A DNA stretch of 64,000 nucleotides. It comes from Lysinibacillus sphaericus OT4b.31 (lineage in GTDB: Bacteria; Bacillota; Bacilli; Bacillales_A; Planococcaceae). The stretch lies in NCBI RefSeq assembly GCF_000392615.1, contig NZ_KB933398.1, forward strand, positions 3,563,462 through 3,627,461, given 5' to 3'. Position numbers and translations under genes: made by a program. Shown in pieces: positions 63,988-64,000 of this stretch. How positions within the stretch are numbered: the stretch's first letter is position 1; each line of letters begins with the position of its first letter. Below the pieces are notes generated by a model. It was not told the DNA's origin and made no database searches. It saw only the letters and a list, made by a program, of their open reading frames with translations.

Positions 63988-64000
63988 ATTTATGGTGGGT

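Overview
The window reads as a chromosomal segment of a low-GC, spore-former-type Firmicute, most likely Lysinibacillus or a close relative. The evidence is the AT-rich sequence, strong GGAGG ribosome sites, a leuS T-box, a metK SAM riboswitch, an S-layer-homology (SLH) protein beside a tRNA cluster, and many neighbours of Bacillus subtilis 'yt' and men genes (leuS, ytqAB, ytpA, ytoA, metK, pckA, ytmA, ytkD, yidD, menFDHB-E). The genus is inferred; there is no rRNA to confirm it.

Layout. 1-9.5 kb: the truncated start of an OFA-type MFS gene, then a C4-dicarboxylate module: sensor kinase and response regulator (dctS/dctR-like), two tandem DctP-type binding lipoproteins, dctQ and dctM, and a frameshifted MFS gene. 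A catabolite-response element lies just before the first lipoprotein. 9.5-12 kb: an ECF sigma/anti-sigma pair between two oppositely oriented repeat copies. 12-19 kb: leuS with a T-box (CUC specifier), a REP-associated tyrosine transposase (RAYT) flanked by inverted GTGCCTGGCACGCAC repeats, an arsR-sulP operon with a perfect 24-bp operator palindrome, and an MFS exporter. 19-31 kb: the tRNA-modification pair mnmL/mnmM, an amino-acid/cation symporter, a ytpA-like hydrolase that lacks its serine, a gamma-carbonic anhydrase, metK, pckA, two more hydrolases and a Nudix enzyme.

31-44 kb is the most interesting part. A divergent locus carries a full peptide-type ABC importer (B, C, D, F and a binding lipoprotein), a DUF1177 protein, an M20 hydrolase, an AmpS/M29-like protein, an IclR regulator, two tandem amidohydrolases (one without its HxH metal motif) and an AroM-family protein. 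Two identical GGTTCATATTGTGAA sites sit in the divergent promoter region. It looks like an uptake and degradation system for an unidentified amide, cyclic amide or peptide-like compound.

44-64 kb: small membrane proteins, yidD, a zinc-binding lipoprotein behind a Zur box, a secreted transglutaminase-like protein, the menaquinone cluster menF-D-H-B-E with divergent menA (no menC seen), an M19 dipeptidase, a DksA/YteA-type zinc-finger protein, a MerR regulator, diaminopropionate ammonia-lyase, an SLH protein and five complete tRNA genes (Gly, Ile, Asn, Ser, Glu on the minus strand) running off the right edge.

At least four decayed IS1182-type transposase remnants and a family of GC-rich dispersed repeats occupy the gene-free stretches. 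Three of the remnants have such a repeat on the 5' side, and all four lie next to intrinsic-terminator hairpins. I saw no CRISPR array, rRNA gene, prophage or replication origin.
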